A stretch of DNA of 18,002 bases from an uncultured Devosia sp. (GCF_946479885.1 NZ_CAMLHM010000069.1:1-18002), one strand, 5' to 3'; positions 7,568 to 15,182 are shown, counted from the first letter of the stretch. Notes: generated by a model not told the origin, from the sequence alone. Numbers and translations: made by a program.

Positions 7568-7594
7568 CGCCAGCGGTCTTCCCGGACGCTGGCG
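7568..7594 (+). other. Hairpin just after the importer operon
   Basis: CGCCAGCG (7568-7575) pairs perfectly with CGCTGGCG (7587-7594) around an 11-base loop, 20 bases after the stop. No T-run follows. It may protect the 3' end or assist the stronger terminator about 20 bases further on. Confidence 0.5.
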
Positions 7595-7612
7595 TCCATT
7601 GCGCCCACAAAC

Positions 7613-7646
7613 AGAAACGCCCCGACCGCGCGGTCGGGGCGTTTCT
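7613..7646. terminator. Bidirectional terminator, 34-bp perfect palindrome
   Basis: AGAAACGCCCCGACCG (7613-7628) and CGGTCGGGGCGTTTCT (7631-7646) are exact inverse repeats around CG. The stem is GC-rich in the middle with A-runs on one side and T-runs on the other. Read from the left it ends in GTTTCTCGTTT, and read from the right in CGTTTCTGTTTG. It sits between convergent genes (the second ATPase and the DJ-1 protein) and can stop both. Confidence 0.9.
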
Positions 7647-7661
7647 CGTTTCGGTTAGAGA

Positions 7662-8255
7662 TCAGGCGTGCTTGATTTCGGTGCCGAGCACCTTGAGGCA
7701 GTCGCGCATGAAGGCGGCGAGCGCGGTCCAGCCCTTGGCGGACACCATCTTGCCGTCGATGAGGGAATCGGTGGGGGTGAGATCGACATAAGTGCCGCCC
7801 GCCAGGGTCACTTCGGGCTCGCAGGCGGCCAGGGCGCCAACGCGCTTGCCGCGCACCACACCATCCACCGCGATCAGGATCTGTACGCCGTGGCAGATGG
7901 TGAAGATGGGCTTGTCGGCATCGTGGAAGTGCTTGACCATCTGCTGGATGCGCTTGTCGGTGCGGATATATTCCGGACCGCGGCCACCGGCGCAGTAGAC
8001 GGCGTCATACTGGTCGAGCTGGGCCAGGGCTTCGGAGAAGGTCTTGTTGATGTCGGCATAGTGACCCATTTTTTCGGTATAGGTCTGATCACCCTCGAAA
8101 TCGTGCAGCGAGGTCTTGATGCGATCGCCGGCCTTCTTGTCCGGGCAGACGACATGCACGGTATGGCCCACGGCCATCATGCCCTGCTGGTAGACGAAGA
8201 TCTCGTATTCCTCGGTGAACTCACCGGTCAGCATCAGTATTTTCTTGCCAGGCAT
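7662..8255 (-). CDS. DJ-1/PfpI superfamily protein
   Basis: A 197-residue class I glutamine amidotransferase-like protein, the full length expected for this family. The nucleophile elbow TICHG contains Cys121-His122, preceded by the conserved AGGRGPEYIR loop. The N-terminal GEFTEEYE segment supplies the acidic partner of the Cys. Members act as chaperones, as glyoxalase/deglycase-like enzymes on reactive aldehydes, or as intracellular peptidases; the sequence alone does not choose. AGGAGG lies about 8 bases before the ATG, an excellent ribosome site. The gene is 86 bases downstream of the GntR regulator on the same strand and may share its transcript. Nearby aldehyde-forming enzymes make an aldehyde-protection role attractive, but this is inference. 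Confidence 0.9.
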   Translation of the reverse strand: MPGKKILMLTGEFTEEYEIFVYQQGMMAVGHTVHVVCPDKKAGDRIKTSLHDFEGDQTYTEKMGHYADINKTFSEALAQLDQYDAVYCAGGRGPEYIRTDKRIQQMVKHFHDADKPIFTICHGVQILIAVDGVVRGKRVGALAACEPEVTLAGGTYVDLTPTDSLIDGKMVSAKGWTALAAFMRDCLKVLGTEIKHA

Positions 8256-8286
8256 TATCTGTTCCTCCTCATTTCAGATTGTTCGG

Positions 8287-8317
8287 GCAATCGGCTCGCC
8301 TCGCAGCGGCTGATTGC
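8287..8317. other. Imperfect hairpin between GntR and DJ-1 genes
   Basis: GCAATCGGCT (8287-8296) can pair with GGCTGATTGC (8308-8317), with a perfect outer 6 bp. On the transcribed - strand only six contiguous pairs survive before a mismatch, and no T-run follows. It is a weak candidate for attenuation between the two genes. Confidence 0.25.
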
Positions 8318-8341
8318 GGTGCCTCACATCACCTCAGCCGG

Positions 8342-9037
8342 TCAGACGAAGGCCGGCAAAAGCCGGGTGCGAGAATTCTGGATATGGACGCGCATGGCAT
8401 CGCGGGCCAGTTGCGGGTCGCCGCGGCGCAACGCGTCCATCAGTGCTTCGTGTTCGTCCAGCGCTTCTGCCGTCACCAGCCGGTGGTACATCAGGCGGAA
8501 GATGTGGAAATGGGTGTGCTGCATCCGCAGAACGTCGCGCATCAGCCCGTTGCCGGCGATATCGAGGATCTTGTCGTGGAATTCGGCGTCCTGCCGGGCG
8601 AAATCGGAATAGCGCAGCCTTTCATCGGCTCCGTCATTGGTCTTGGCCATCACGCCGGCCAGCTGGTCCAGCGCCGCCAGCCCGGCCTCGTCCATGCGCA
8701 TGGCAGCCTTTGCCGCGGCCTCCGGCTCCAGCATCAGGCGCAGTTCATAGAGTTCATCAAAGCGGTCGCGGCTGACCTGCGGCGCGGCGCGATAGCCCAC
8801 CAGGTGCGCCCGCAAGACCAACCCCTCCCCCTCGAGCCGGCCGAGCGCCTCGCGAATGGGGGTGTGTGAGACGTTCAGCTCGCGAACCAGCGTATCGACA
8901 GTGATCCGTGCCCCCGGCGGGATCTGCAGCGACATCAGTTGCGCGAAGATGGCGTCATAAACGCTGCCGGCCAGGCTGCTCGGCCGCGCAAGGCCCGGGG
9001 CCGCATCGCCCTGGTTGATCACTGTCGACTTCATCAT
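8342..9037 (-). CDS. GntR-family regulator, FadR/FCD subfamily
   Basis: This regulator has 231 residues from the chosen start. The winged helix-turn-helix is near the N-terminus (SVYDAIFAQLMSLQIPPGARI, then VDTLVRELNVSHTPIREALGRLEGEGLV). The rest is an all-helical FCD ligand domain with the metal-binding pattern Asp-X3-His (QDAEFHDKI), His (DEHEALMDAL) and His (MRVHIQN). Such proteins repress divergent catabolic genes and respond to carboxylic or sugar acids. An ATG at 9067 is possible, but it lies in a likely promoter -10 and has no ribosome site. ATG 9037 (MMKSTV) follows a GGCGGGCGG tract and is preferred. It is divergent from the alcohol dehydrogenase operon, with tandem repeats between them that are its likely operator. 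Confidence 0.92.
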   Translation of the reverse strand: MMKSTVINQGDAAPGLARPSSLAGSVYDAIFAQLMSLQIPPGARITVDTLVRELNVSHTPIREALGRLEGEGLVLRAHLVGYRAAPQVSRDRFDELYELRLMLEPEAAAKAAMRMDEAGLAALDQLAGVMAKTNDGADERLRYSDFARQDAEFHDKILDIAGNGLMRDVLRMQHTHFHIFRLMYHRLVTAEALDEHEALMDALRRGDPQLARDAMRVHIQNSRTRLLPAFV

Positions 9038-9083
9038 CGCCGCCCGCCACTTGACATGGGCTGTCATCTAGCATGATGGTGGC

Positions 9084-9118
9084 TTGCCTACAATACTATA
9101 TCCTATACGATCCTATAT
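9084..9118 (+). promoter_or_regulatory. Divergent promoter with tandem ATCCTATA repeats (putative GntR operator)
   Basis: ATCCTATA occurs at 9100-9107 and exactly again at 9110-9117, a 10-bp period that places both copies on one DNA face. They overlap a promoter-like pair reading toward the dehydrogenase genes: TTGCCT (9084-9089), a 16-base spacer, and TACGAT (9106-9111). The AT-rich block stands out sharply from the GC-rich surroundings. Binding by the divergent GntR protein here would block the promoter. This is inferred from position and repeat geometry. Confidence 0.55.
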
Positions 9119-9151
9119 CGGTGGGAACGCAATGGGCGGAGGGGCTGTTTC

Positions 9152-10372
9152 ATGGGGCTGTTTGGCGCGCTGCGGCTGCCGGGCGAAATTCTGTTTGGCA
9201 GCGGCCAGCGCCGGGCTCTCGGCGCGGTCGCGGCCAAGTCCGGAACGCGGGCATTGGTCTGCACCGACGAGCGCTTTGCCGCCACACTCAGCTTTGCCGA
9301 GATGATGGCGGACCTGCGGGCTGCCGGAGTGGACGTGCTGGTCCATGACGGGGTTCTGCCTGACGTTCCGAGCGATACGGTCGGCGCCTGCGTTGCGTCG
9401 GCACGGGCCTTTGCGCCCGATATGGTGATCGGCATCGGCGGCGGGTCGTGCCTCGACATGGCCAAATGCGCCGCCCTGTTGCTGACGCATGGTGGGGAAC
9501 TGGCGGATTACTACGGCGAGTTCAAAGTGCCGGGCGCGGTACTGCCCATCATCGCTGTGCCGACGACGGCCGGAACCGGGTCGGAAGTGACCCCTGTCGC
9601 GGTCATTTCCGACCCGGTGCGGACGCTCAAGGTTGGCATATCCAGCCCTCACCTGATCGCCACCGCCGCAATCTGCGACCCCGAACTCACGCTGACCTGC
9701 CCTCCCGGCCTGACCGCCATTGCCGGCGCCGATGCACTGACACATGCCATCGAAGCTTTCACGGCCATGCGTCGCGCGGACGATGCCACACTGCCGCAGC
9801 AGCATGTCTTTGTCGGCAAGAACGCGCTGACCGACCATTATGCGCTGCTTGCCATGCGCCTGCTGGGCCGCAGCCTGGAGACGGCGGTCAAGGACGGTGG
9901 CAATGCGAGTGCCCGCGCCGATGTCATGCTTGCAGCAATGGCCGCAGGCAGCGCCTTTGGCACGGCCGGAACCGCCGCCGCCCACGCCATCCAGTACCCC
10001 GTCGGCGCGCTGACCCACACGGCCCATGGCCTCGGCGTGGCGTGCGTATTGCCCTATGTGATGGCCTATAACCGGTCGGCGAGCCTGCCCGAAATGGCTG
10101 ACATCGGCACGGCGCTCGGGGTTGCCGCTGGTGGTGTCGAGGAGAGGGCGCAGGGCGCCATCGACACCGTGGGCAAACTGTTCGGCGCCATCGGCATAGC
10201 CCCGACGCTGGCCAGGCTCGGCCTTGCCGAAGACAAGCTCGATTGGACGGCCGAGCAGGCGCTCGGCATCGATCGCCTCATCAAGAACAACCCCCGGCCC
10301 TTCGACCTGCCGGGCATGAAAAGACTGCTTCGCGCCGCCTTTGATGGCGACATGGCGGGCGCAGCGGCATGA
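9152..10372 (+). CDS. Iron-containing (group III) alcohol dehydrogenase
   Basis: A 406-residue NAD(P)-dependent dehydrogenase of the Fe-ADH fold. GIGGGSCLD (94-102) binds the cofactor, followed by PTTAGTGSEVT (137-147). All four metal ligands are present with canonical spacing: Asp194, His198, His278 and His292. It is about 20 residues longer than typical members, with the extra residues around 207-225 (RRADDATLPQQHVFVGKN). GGAGGGG (9138-9144), seven bases upstream, fixes the start. The stop overlaps the aldehyde dehydrogenase start (ATGA at 10369-10372), so the product aldehyde is likely handed to that enzyme. 4-Hydroxybutyrate dehydrogenase is one plausible activity given the next gene; other hydroxy acids or diols are possible. 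Confidence 0.92.
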   Translation: MGLFGALRLPGEILFGSGQRRALGAVAAKSGTRALVCTDERFAATLSFAEMMADLRAAGVDVLVHDGVLPDVPSDTVGACVASARAFAPDMVIGIGGGSCLDMAKCAALLLTHGGELADYYGEFKVPGAVLPIIAVPTTAGTGSEVTPVAVISDPVRTLKVGISSPHLIATAAICDPELTLTCPPGLTAIAGADALTHAIEAFTAMRRADDATLPQQHVFVGKNALTDHYALLAMRLLGRSLETAVKDGGNASARADVMLAAMAAGSAFGTAGTAAAHAIQYPVGALTHTAHGLGVACVLPYVMAYNRSASLPEMADIGTALGVAAGGVEERAQGAIDTVGKLFGAIGIAPTLARLGLAEDKLDWTAEQALGIDRLIKNNPRPFDLPGMKRLLRAAFDGDMAGAAA

Positions 10373-11844
10373 CTGGACCAGTTACAATGACCACGACTCC
10401 CGACCTCAAGGCGGCCTCGCAGGGCCTCTACATCGATGGACAATGGCGCCCATCCACCGGCGGCGGCACCATCAACGTCGTCGATCCCTCGACGGAGACC
10501 GTGCTGGCTTCGGTGCCCGATGCGACCCTGGCTGATGCGAGCGCGGCGGTGGAGGCGGCAGCCAAGGCGGCCCCCGGCTGGCGCAACATGGCCCCGCGCA
10601 AGCGCTCGGAAATCCTGCGCCGTTGCTTCGAACTGATGACCGAGCGGGCGGAGATGCTCGCCACGCTGATTTCGCTCGAAAATGGCAAGGCGTTGCGCGA
10701 CGCTAGGGGCGAGGTCGCTTATGCGGCCGAGTTCTTCCGCTGGAATGCCGAAGAGGCGGTGCGCATCACTGGTGAATTCGGCACCGCTCCTGGCGGCACC
10801 AACCGTATCGTGGTCGATTACCAGCCCATCGGCATCTGCCTGATGATTACGCCGTGGAATTTCCCGGCGGCGATGGCCACGCGCAAGATCGCCCCGGCTC
10901 TCGCGGCCGGTTGCACCGTGATCCTCAAGCCGGCATCGGAAACGCCGCTGACGGCTTATGCGCTGGCCGCAATCTACCAGGAGGCTGGCGTGCCGCCCGG
11001 CGTGGTCAACGTGCTGACCACCACCTCGCCCGGCCCGCTCACCGCAGCGATCCTGGCCGATCCGCGCGTGCGGAAGCTGTCATTTACCGGCTCGACCGGC
11101 GTCGGTCGCGCGCTGCTGGCCGAGGCCTCCAAGCACGTCATTTCCTGCGCCATGGAGCTCGGCGGCAATGCGCCCTTCATCGTCTTCGATGATGCCGACC
11201 TCGATGCGGCGCTCGATGGCGCGATGATCGCCAAGATGCGCAATGCCGGCGAGGCCTGCACGGCCGCCAACCGGCTCTATGTCCAGTCCGGCATCCACGA
11301 TGACTTCGTCGCCGGGCTTTCCCGGCGCATGGAGGCGCTGCGCGTCGGCGCGGGTGCCGAGGCCGAAACCGAATGCGGCCCGATGATCACGCGCAAGGCT
11401 GTCGACAAGATCGAGCGACTGGTCGACGACGCCATTGCCAAGGGCGCCAAGGTGGTGACCGGCGGCGCCCGTCCCAATCGGACCGGCTTCTTCTACCCAC
11501 CCACGGTGCTGACCAACGCCTCGGACAGCGCCGAAATGGCGGTCGAGGAAATCTTTGGGCCAGTGGCGCCGATCTACCGCTTCGACGATGAAGCCGAGGT
11601 GATCGCGCGCGCCAACAACACCGAATATGGCCTCGCCGCTTACATTTTCACGCGCGACCTGTCGCGGGGCCTGCGTGTGGCGGGCGCGGTGGAAGCGGGG
11701 ATGATCGGCCTCAATCGAGGCCTCGTATCGGACCCGGCGGCGCCATTTGGCGGGGTGAAGCAGAGCGGACTTGGGCGTGAAGGTGGTCAACACCACGGCA
11801 TAGCCGAGTTCATGGAGGCGAAATACATCGCCACCAGTTTCTAG
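10369..11844 (+). CDS. NAD(P)-dependent aldehyde dehydrogenase, succinate/glutarate-semialdehyde type
   Basis: A 491-residue ALDH-superfamily enzyme oxidising an aldehyde to a carboxylate. The oxyanion/cofactor region reads ITPWNFPAAM. The adenine-side Lys is in ILKPASETP. The general base is Glu263 (MELGGNAPF) and the nucleophile Cys297 (GEACTAANR), 34 residues apart as in the family. The C-terminal FGGVKQSGLGREGG is typical of the GabD group. The start overlaps the upstream stop by 4 bases; an ATG six codons later (MTTTPDL) is an alternative. Pairing with the iron ADH suggests a hydroxy acid to semialdehyde to dicarboxylate route. Exact chain length cannot be read. Confidence 0.93.
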   Translation: MTGPVTMTTTPDLKAASQGLYIDGQWRPSTGGGTINVVDPSTETVLASVPDATLADASAAVEAAAKAAPGWRNMAPRKRSEILRRCFELMTERAEMLATLISLENGKALRDARGEVAYAAEFFRWNAEEAVRITGEFGTAPGGTNRIVVDYQPIGICLMITPWNFPAAMATRKIAPALAAGCTVILKPASETPLTAYALAAIYQEAGVPPGVVNVLTTTSPGPLTAAILADPRVRKLSFTGSTGVGRALLAEASKHVISCAMELGGNAPFIVFDDADLDAALDGAMIAKMRNAGEACTAANRLYVQSGIHDDFVAGLSRRMEALRVGAGAEAETECGPMITRKAVDKIERLVDDAIAKGAKVVTGGARPNRTGFFYPPTVLTNASDSAEMAVEEIFGPVAPIYRFDDEAEVIARANNTEYGLAAYIFTRDLSRGLRVAGAVEAGMIGLNRGLVSDPAAPFGGVKQSGLGREGGQHHGIAEFMEAKYIATSF

Positions 11845-11857
11845 GAAGGCAGTCGCC

Positions 11858-12679
11858 ATGGAAACCGACGCATTTCGAATACGAGGACATGTCGCCAACT
11901 TCGACGACATCGTTGCCGATATCGTCGCCCGCAGCGCGGCAACGCGAGCGACCGTGCCGATGGAGGCCGACATTGCCTATGGCAACGGCCCATCGGAAAC
12001 GGTCGATCTGTTTTTCCCGGCGGAGATGGCCGCGCCCTGCCCCGTGCACATGTTCATCCACGGCGGCTATTGGCGCGCCTTTTCCAAGAACGACTACTCG
12101 CTGGTGGCAGAGACCGTCGTTGCGGCCGGTGCCATCGCCGTCATCGTCGATTATGCATTGATGCCCGCGGTGCGCATGGCGACGCTGGTGGACCAGGTCC
12201 GCCGCGCCAAGCAGTGGGTGCTGGACAATATCGCCCATTATGGCGGCGACCCGGAAAAGCTGACCATCAGTGGCCACTCGGCCGGTGGGCATCTGGCCAC
12301 GACGCTGTTCCTGCATGAGCGCGGACCAAGCGGGGTGGATGCTGCGCTGCTGCTCAGTGGTCTCTATGACCTCAAGCCACTGCAGAAGTCGTTCCTCAAG
12401 GACGAGATCGCCCTCACCAATGACGAGGTGGCCGCGTTCACCCCGATGAAGAAGCAGTATGACGCGCGCACCAAGGTCATGGTGGTGGTCGGGGCCAGGG
12501 AAACCCCGCCGTTCCATGAGCAGGCCAATAGCTTCGCGCGCAAGCTGTCGGAGCAGGGCCTGGCCGTGTCGCAGCGCATCGTCGTCAGCCGTAACCATAT
12601 GGACAGCGTGCGGGACCTGGGTGTTCCCTATTCGCTGACCGGCCGCTACCTGGCCGAACTCATCGCCGGGACGCCCTAG
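11858..12679 (+). CDS. Alpha/beta hydrolase, kynurenine-formamidase/HSL-like
   Basis: A 273-residue cytoplasmic hydrolase with no signal peptide. The oxyanion-hole motif HGGYW (68-72) and nucleophile elbow GHSAGG (Ser141) place it near arylformamidases and hormone-sensitive-lipase-type esterases. The likely acid and base are Glu215 (GARET) and His247 (RNHMDS). Thus the full triad is present. A GGAAGG tract seven bases before the ATG and a 13-base gap put it in the dehydrogenase operon. It could release the hydroxy acid or amide-bound substrate used by the two upstream enzymes (ester, lactone or formamide cleavage). Its stop is only 17 bases from the convergent neighbour's stop, with no obvious terminator between them. 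Confidence 0.9.
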   Translation: METDAFRIRGHVANFDDIVADIVARSAATRATVPMEADIAYGNGPSETVDLFFPAEMAAPCPVHMFIHGGYWRAFSKNDYSLVAETVVAAGAIAVIVDYALMPAVRMATLVDQVRRAKQWVLDNIAHYGGDPEKLTISGHSAGGHLATTLFLHERGPSGVDAALLLSGLYDLKPLQKSFLKDEIALTNDEVAAFTPMKKQYDARTKVMVVVGARETPPFHEQANSFARKLSEQGLAVSQRIVVSRNHMDSVRDLGVPYSLTGRYLAELIAGTP

Positions 12680-12696
12680 TCCAGGCCAGACCGGCT

Positions 12697-13806
12697 TCAG
12701 CGCTTCCCGAAATCCGGCACCTTGACGATCTCGCCGCCCTTGAGGGCGGATTGGTGCGCGCAGATGCCGACGGATGTCCAGTTGGCCGATTGCTCAGCAT
12801 TGGGGAACGGGTCGCGGTTTTCCAGCAGCGCATTGACGAACTCATTGACCATGTGCGGATGCGAGCCGCCATGGCCGCCGCCCTGAATGAAGGACAAGTG
12901 GTCCTCATCGACAATGGCGCGGGTGAACTTCTGGATCTCCTGGGGCAGCAGGTGGGCATAATCGGGCACCGCGACGCGCTCGGCGATCTCCGATTCCGGC
13001 CGCTTGGCGGTGTGAAGCACCGGATGTTCCCCGGTCATCAGTTCCCACTCGAAGGACTTCTTCGAGCCATAGACATCGATGCTCTCGCGATACTGGCGGG
13101 CCGTGTCCCAGAGGAAGCGCCAGACATGGGCGGCGACGTCGGAATCCCTGATCTTGATGTGGCAGGATTCCACCGCGAAGCTTGACCCGGAGCGGCGGGC
13201 GATCTCGTCGTTGACCGCACCCGAGCCGAAGCAGCTGACATAGTCGGCCATGCCGTCGACCATTGCCATCAGCGGGCTGACGACATGGGTCGCATAGTGC
13301 ATGGGCACCATATCCTTCCAGTAGTCGGGCCAGCCCTCCATGTCCTGGGGGTGCGACGCCTGCATATACTGGATGCGGCCGAGCTCGCCCTTGTCGTAGA
13401 GCTCCTTGATGAACAGGTATTCGCGGCTGTAGACCACGGTCTCGGCCATCATGTATTTGAGCCCGGTTTCGCGCACGAGGCCGACGATTTCAGCGGCTTC
13501 CTCCAGGGTGGTCGCCATGGGCACGGTGCACATGACGTGCTTGCCGGCCTTGAGCGCAGCGATCGTCTGCGGGGCGTGATCGGGAATGGGGCTGTTGATG
13601 TGCACGAAATCCACATTGGGATCGGTCACCACGTCGCGGAAATCGGTGTAGCGCGCGGCGATGCCGAACTTGTCGCCGATTTCGTCGAGCCTGGCCTGCG
13701 ACCGCTGGCAGATGGCGGTGACTTCCGCCCTGGGATGGGCCTGATAGATCGGGATGAACTCCGACCCGAAACCCAGCCCGATCAGCCCTACACGCACCTT
13801 GTCCAT
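12697..13806 (-). CDS. Gfo/Idh/MocA-family oxidoreductase-like protein with atypical active-site motif
   Basis: A 369-residue protein. The N-terminal Rossmann fold binds NAD(P): VGLIGLGFGSEFIP (6-19), then DVDF-like VDFVHINSPIPDHA. The usual AGKHVxxEKP motif reads AGKHVMCTVPMATT, so the normally catalytic Lys is Val95 and the Glu is Thr94. HYATH (170-174) and a late GHGGSHPH (311-318) are conserved-looking His clusters. Similar VP and GHGG features occur in the NAD-dependent glycosidases of family GH109, which share this fold; membership is not proven. Start ATG 13806 is chosen because GGGAGGGG (13810-13817) precedes it and the Rossmann motif begins at once. No signal peptide is seen. It is downstream of the XylR-type regulator with its own putative operator, so it is probably controlled separately. 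Confidence 0.88.
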   Translation of the reverse strand: MDKVRVGLIGLGFGSEFIPIYQAHPRAEVTAICQRSQARLDEIGDKFGIAARYTDFRDVVTDPNVDFVHINSPIPDHAPQTIAALKAGKHVMCTVPMATTLEEAAEIVGLVRETGLKYMMAETVVYSREYLFIKELYDKGELGRIQYMQASHPQDMEGWPDYWKDMVPMHYATHVVSPLMAMVDGMADYVSCFGSGAVNDEIARRSGSSFAVESCHIKIRDSDVAAHVWRFLWDTARQYRESIDVYGSKKSFEWELMTGEHPVLHTAKRPESEIAERVAVPDYAHLLPQEIQKFTRAIVDEDHLSFIQGGGHGGSHPHMVNEFVNALLENRDPFPNAEQSANWTSVGICAHQSALKGGEIVKVPDFGKR

Positions 13807-13857
13807 GATCCCCTCCCGTTCGGTGGGACAAGTATTGCCGTCACGCCGGCCATAGCC

Positions 13858-13882
13858 ATGAGCATTCGCGCGAGATTTCTGA
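13858..13882 (-). promoter_or_regulatory. Shared element upstream of the Gfo/Idh gene
   Basis: On the + strand this reads ATGAGCATTCGCGC (13858-13871) followed directly by GAGATTTCTGA (13872-13882). Both parts recur before the epimerase gene at 16117-16150. ATTTC/ATTC steps begin at 13864, 13875 and 13886, an 11-bp period typical of direct-repeat sites for AraC-type activators. It lies 52-76 bases upstream of the gene start. The likely binder is the adjacent XylR-type protein or the LacI protein; this is inferred. Confidence 0.5.
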
Positions 13883-13890
13883 GATATTTC

Positions 13891-13908
13891 CCGGCCGCTG
13901 CGGGCCGG
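13891..13908 (-). other. Short hairpin after the XylR-type gene
   Basis: CCGGCC (13891-13896) pairs with GGCCGG (13903-13908) around six bases, starting five bases past the stop on the - strand. GAAATATC follows instead of a T-run, so termination is doubtful. Confidence 0.3.
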
Positions 13909-13913
13909 ATGCG

Positions 13914-15092
13914 TCAGTCGGCCGCCTTGGGGAGGGAGCGCGCGCGGGCCTGGTCGCGATATTCCCGCGGGGTAAGGCCGGTCTCCTTCTTGAAGAAGAC
14001 GCTGAGATATTCGGGGTGCTCGATGCCGATCGCCTCGCTGATTTCGGACAGCGACATGTCGGTTTCGAGCAGCAGTTCGCGCACGGCATTGGTGCGGACA
14101 CGCAGGATTTCCTGGTGCGGAGTGCGGTTGAGAGCCTTGCGGAAGCGCGCCTCGAGCACCCGGCGAGACAGGGGGATGGAGCCCAGCAGATCCTCGACCC
14201 CGATATTGTTGTGGGCGTTGTCGCGGATGAAGGCTACCGCCTCGGCCACATGCCGATCGCCCACCGCGAGCACATCGGTGGAGACGCGCTTGCGCACGCC
14301 AAGCGGCTCGATGGAGTGCTTGCGGCCGGACAGCTTCTCCCCGCGCAGCAGGCGATCGAGGATTTCGGCGGCATAGACGCCGGTACGGAAGGCGTTGGGG
14401 ACGATGCTGGACATGGTGGGCGTGGTGATTTCGCACAGCAATTCATCATTATCAACGCCGACGATGGCGACGTCGCCGGGCACCGATATGTCGTAGTAGC
14501 GGCAGATTTCGAGCAGTTGCTGGCCGCAGCCATCGTAGCAGGCAAAGATGCCGACGGGCTTTGGCAGGCTGTCGAGCCAGGCGCGGATGGCTTCGCGCTG
14601 CGTCCACCAGCGCACCCGCGGCTCCTTGCGGGCCGGCAGATTGAAGATGCGCGAGCGGAGGAGATCGGAACGGCCCAGCAGACGCTCGAAAGCCTGCTGC
14701 CGCCAGATCGACCAGTTGTAAAACGGGTCGCCGAAGAAGGCGAAATTCTGCAGGCCGCAATCGCGCAGATGATCGAGCGCCAGGCGCGCTATGGCTTCGT
14801 CATCGGTCTCGACCCACGGGATGCCCTGCACCAGCCGTGCCGCGCTCACGTCCACGGTCGGCACGCCCATGGCGGTGACGATGCGGGCCATGCTGTCGGT
14901 TTCAATCCGCGCGATGATGCCGTCAAACTTCCAGTCGCCGGCGAAGGATTCGTCGAGCTCGTGCCGGCCATGCTCGGTCAGATACAGGGTCCAGCGGCGG
15001 CTCTTGGCATAGTCGTGGATGCCGCGCAGGATGCCGCGGGCATAGCTGTTGGACGTCTCGACGATGACGGCTACGCTGAACTCGTCGACCAC
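13914..15092 (-). CDS. XylR-type regulator (LacI-like sensor fused to AraC helix-turn-helix)
   Basis: A 392-residue activator, the same length as E. coli XylR. Residues ~5-270 form a periplasmic-binding-protein-like sugar sensor (VAVIVETSNSYARGILRGIHDYA, then AIVGVDNDELLCEITTPTMSSI). Residues ~285-385 hold the double helix-turn-helix of the AraC family (LSRRVLEARFRKAL and LSEISEAIGIEHPEYLSVFFKKETGLTPREYR). This architecture is that of pentose activators, but the ligand is not determined. Translation begins at GTG 15092, close to a GGGGAGGGGG tract; no better ATG is in frame. A good -10 (TATAAT) lies about 48 bases upstream. It sits between the epimerase and the Gfo/Idh genes and is the best candidate to bind the elements before both. 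Confidence 0.9.
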   Translation of the reverse strand: MVDEFSVAVIVETSNSYARGILRGIHDYAKSRRWTLYLTEHGRHELDESFAGDWKFDGIIARIETDSMARIVTAMGVPTVDVSAARLVQGIPWVETDDEAIARLALDHLRDCGLQNFAFFGDPFYNWSIWRQQAFERLLGRSDLLRSRIFNLPARKEPRVRWWTQREAIRAWLDSLPKPVGIFACYDGCGQQLLEICRYYDISVPGDVAIVGVDNDELLCEITTPTMSSIVPNAFRTGVYAAEILDRLLRGEKLSGRKHSIEPLGVRKRVSTDVLAVGDRHVAEAVAFIRDNAHNNIGVEDLLGSIPLSRRVLEARFRKALNRTPHQEILRVRTNAVRELLLETDMSLSEISEAIGIEHPEYLSVFFKKETGLTPREYRDQARARSLPKAAD

Positions 15093-15139
15093 GCCCCCTC
15101 CCCATGCCGGACGGGCGCAGACGCGTCCGCAACGGGTTC

Positions 15140-15145
15140 ATTATA
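15140..15145 (-). promoter_or_regulatory. Consensus -10 box for the XylR-type gene
   Basis: On the - strand bases 15145-15140 read TATAAT, a perfect sigma70 -10. No good -35 is found 16-18 bases upstream, so the promoter may be weak or activator-dependent. RNA would start near 15133, giving a leader of about 40 bases that contains a 6-bp hairpin (CGGACG 15108-15113 with CGTCCG 15124-15129). Confidence 0.5.
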
Positions 15146-15182
15146 TCCAACTTCGCACGGTTGCCTATGTTGTCGGCGGGCG

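Noticed and set aside
6423..7610. 395-codon open frame on the - strand
   Set aside because: Antisense to the second ATPase, which has all ABC motifs; no ribosome site or domain seen.
9051..9079. TTGACA at 9051 as a -35 for the dehydrogenase operon
   Set aside because: No acceptable -10 lies 16-18 bases downstream; the TTGCCT/TACGAT pair further on is better.
13807..14436. Upstream extension of the Gfo/Idh frame to 579 codons
   Set aside because: The extra part runs through the 3' half of the XylR-type gene in another frame and is Arg/Pro-rich; the Rossmann motif and ribosome site put the start at 13806.
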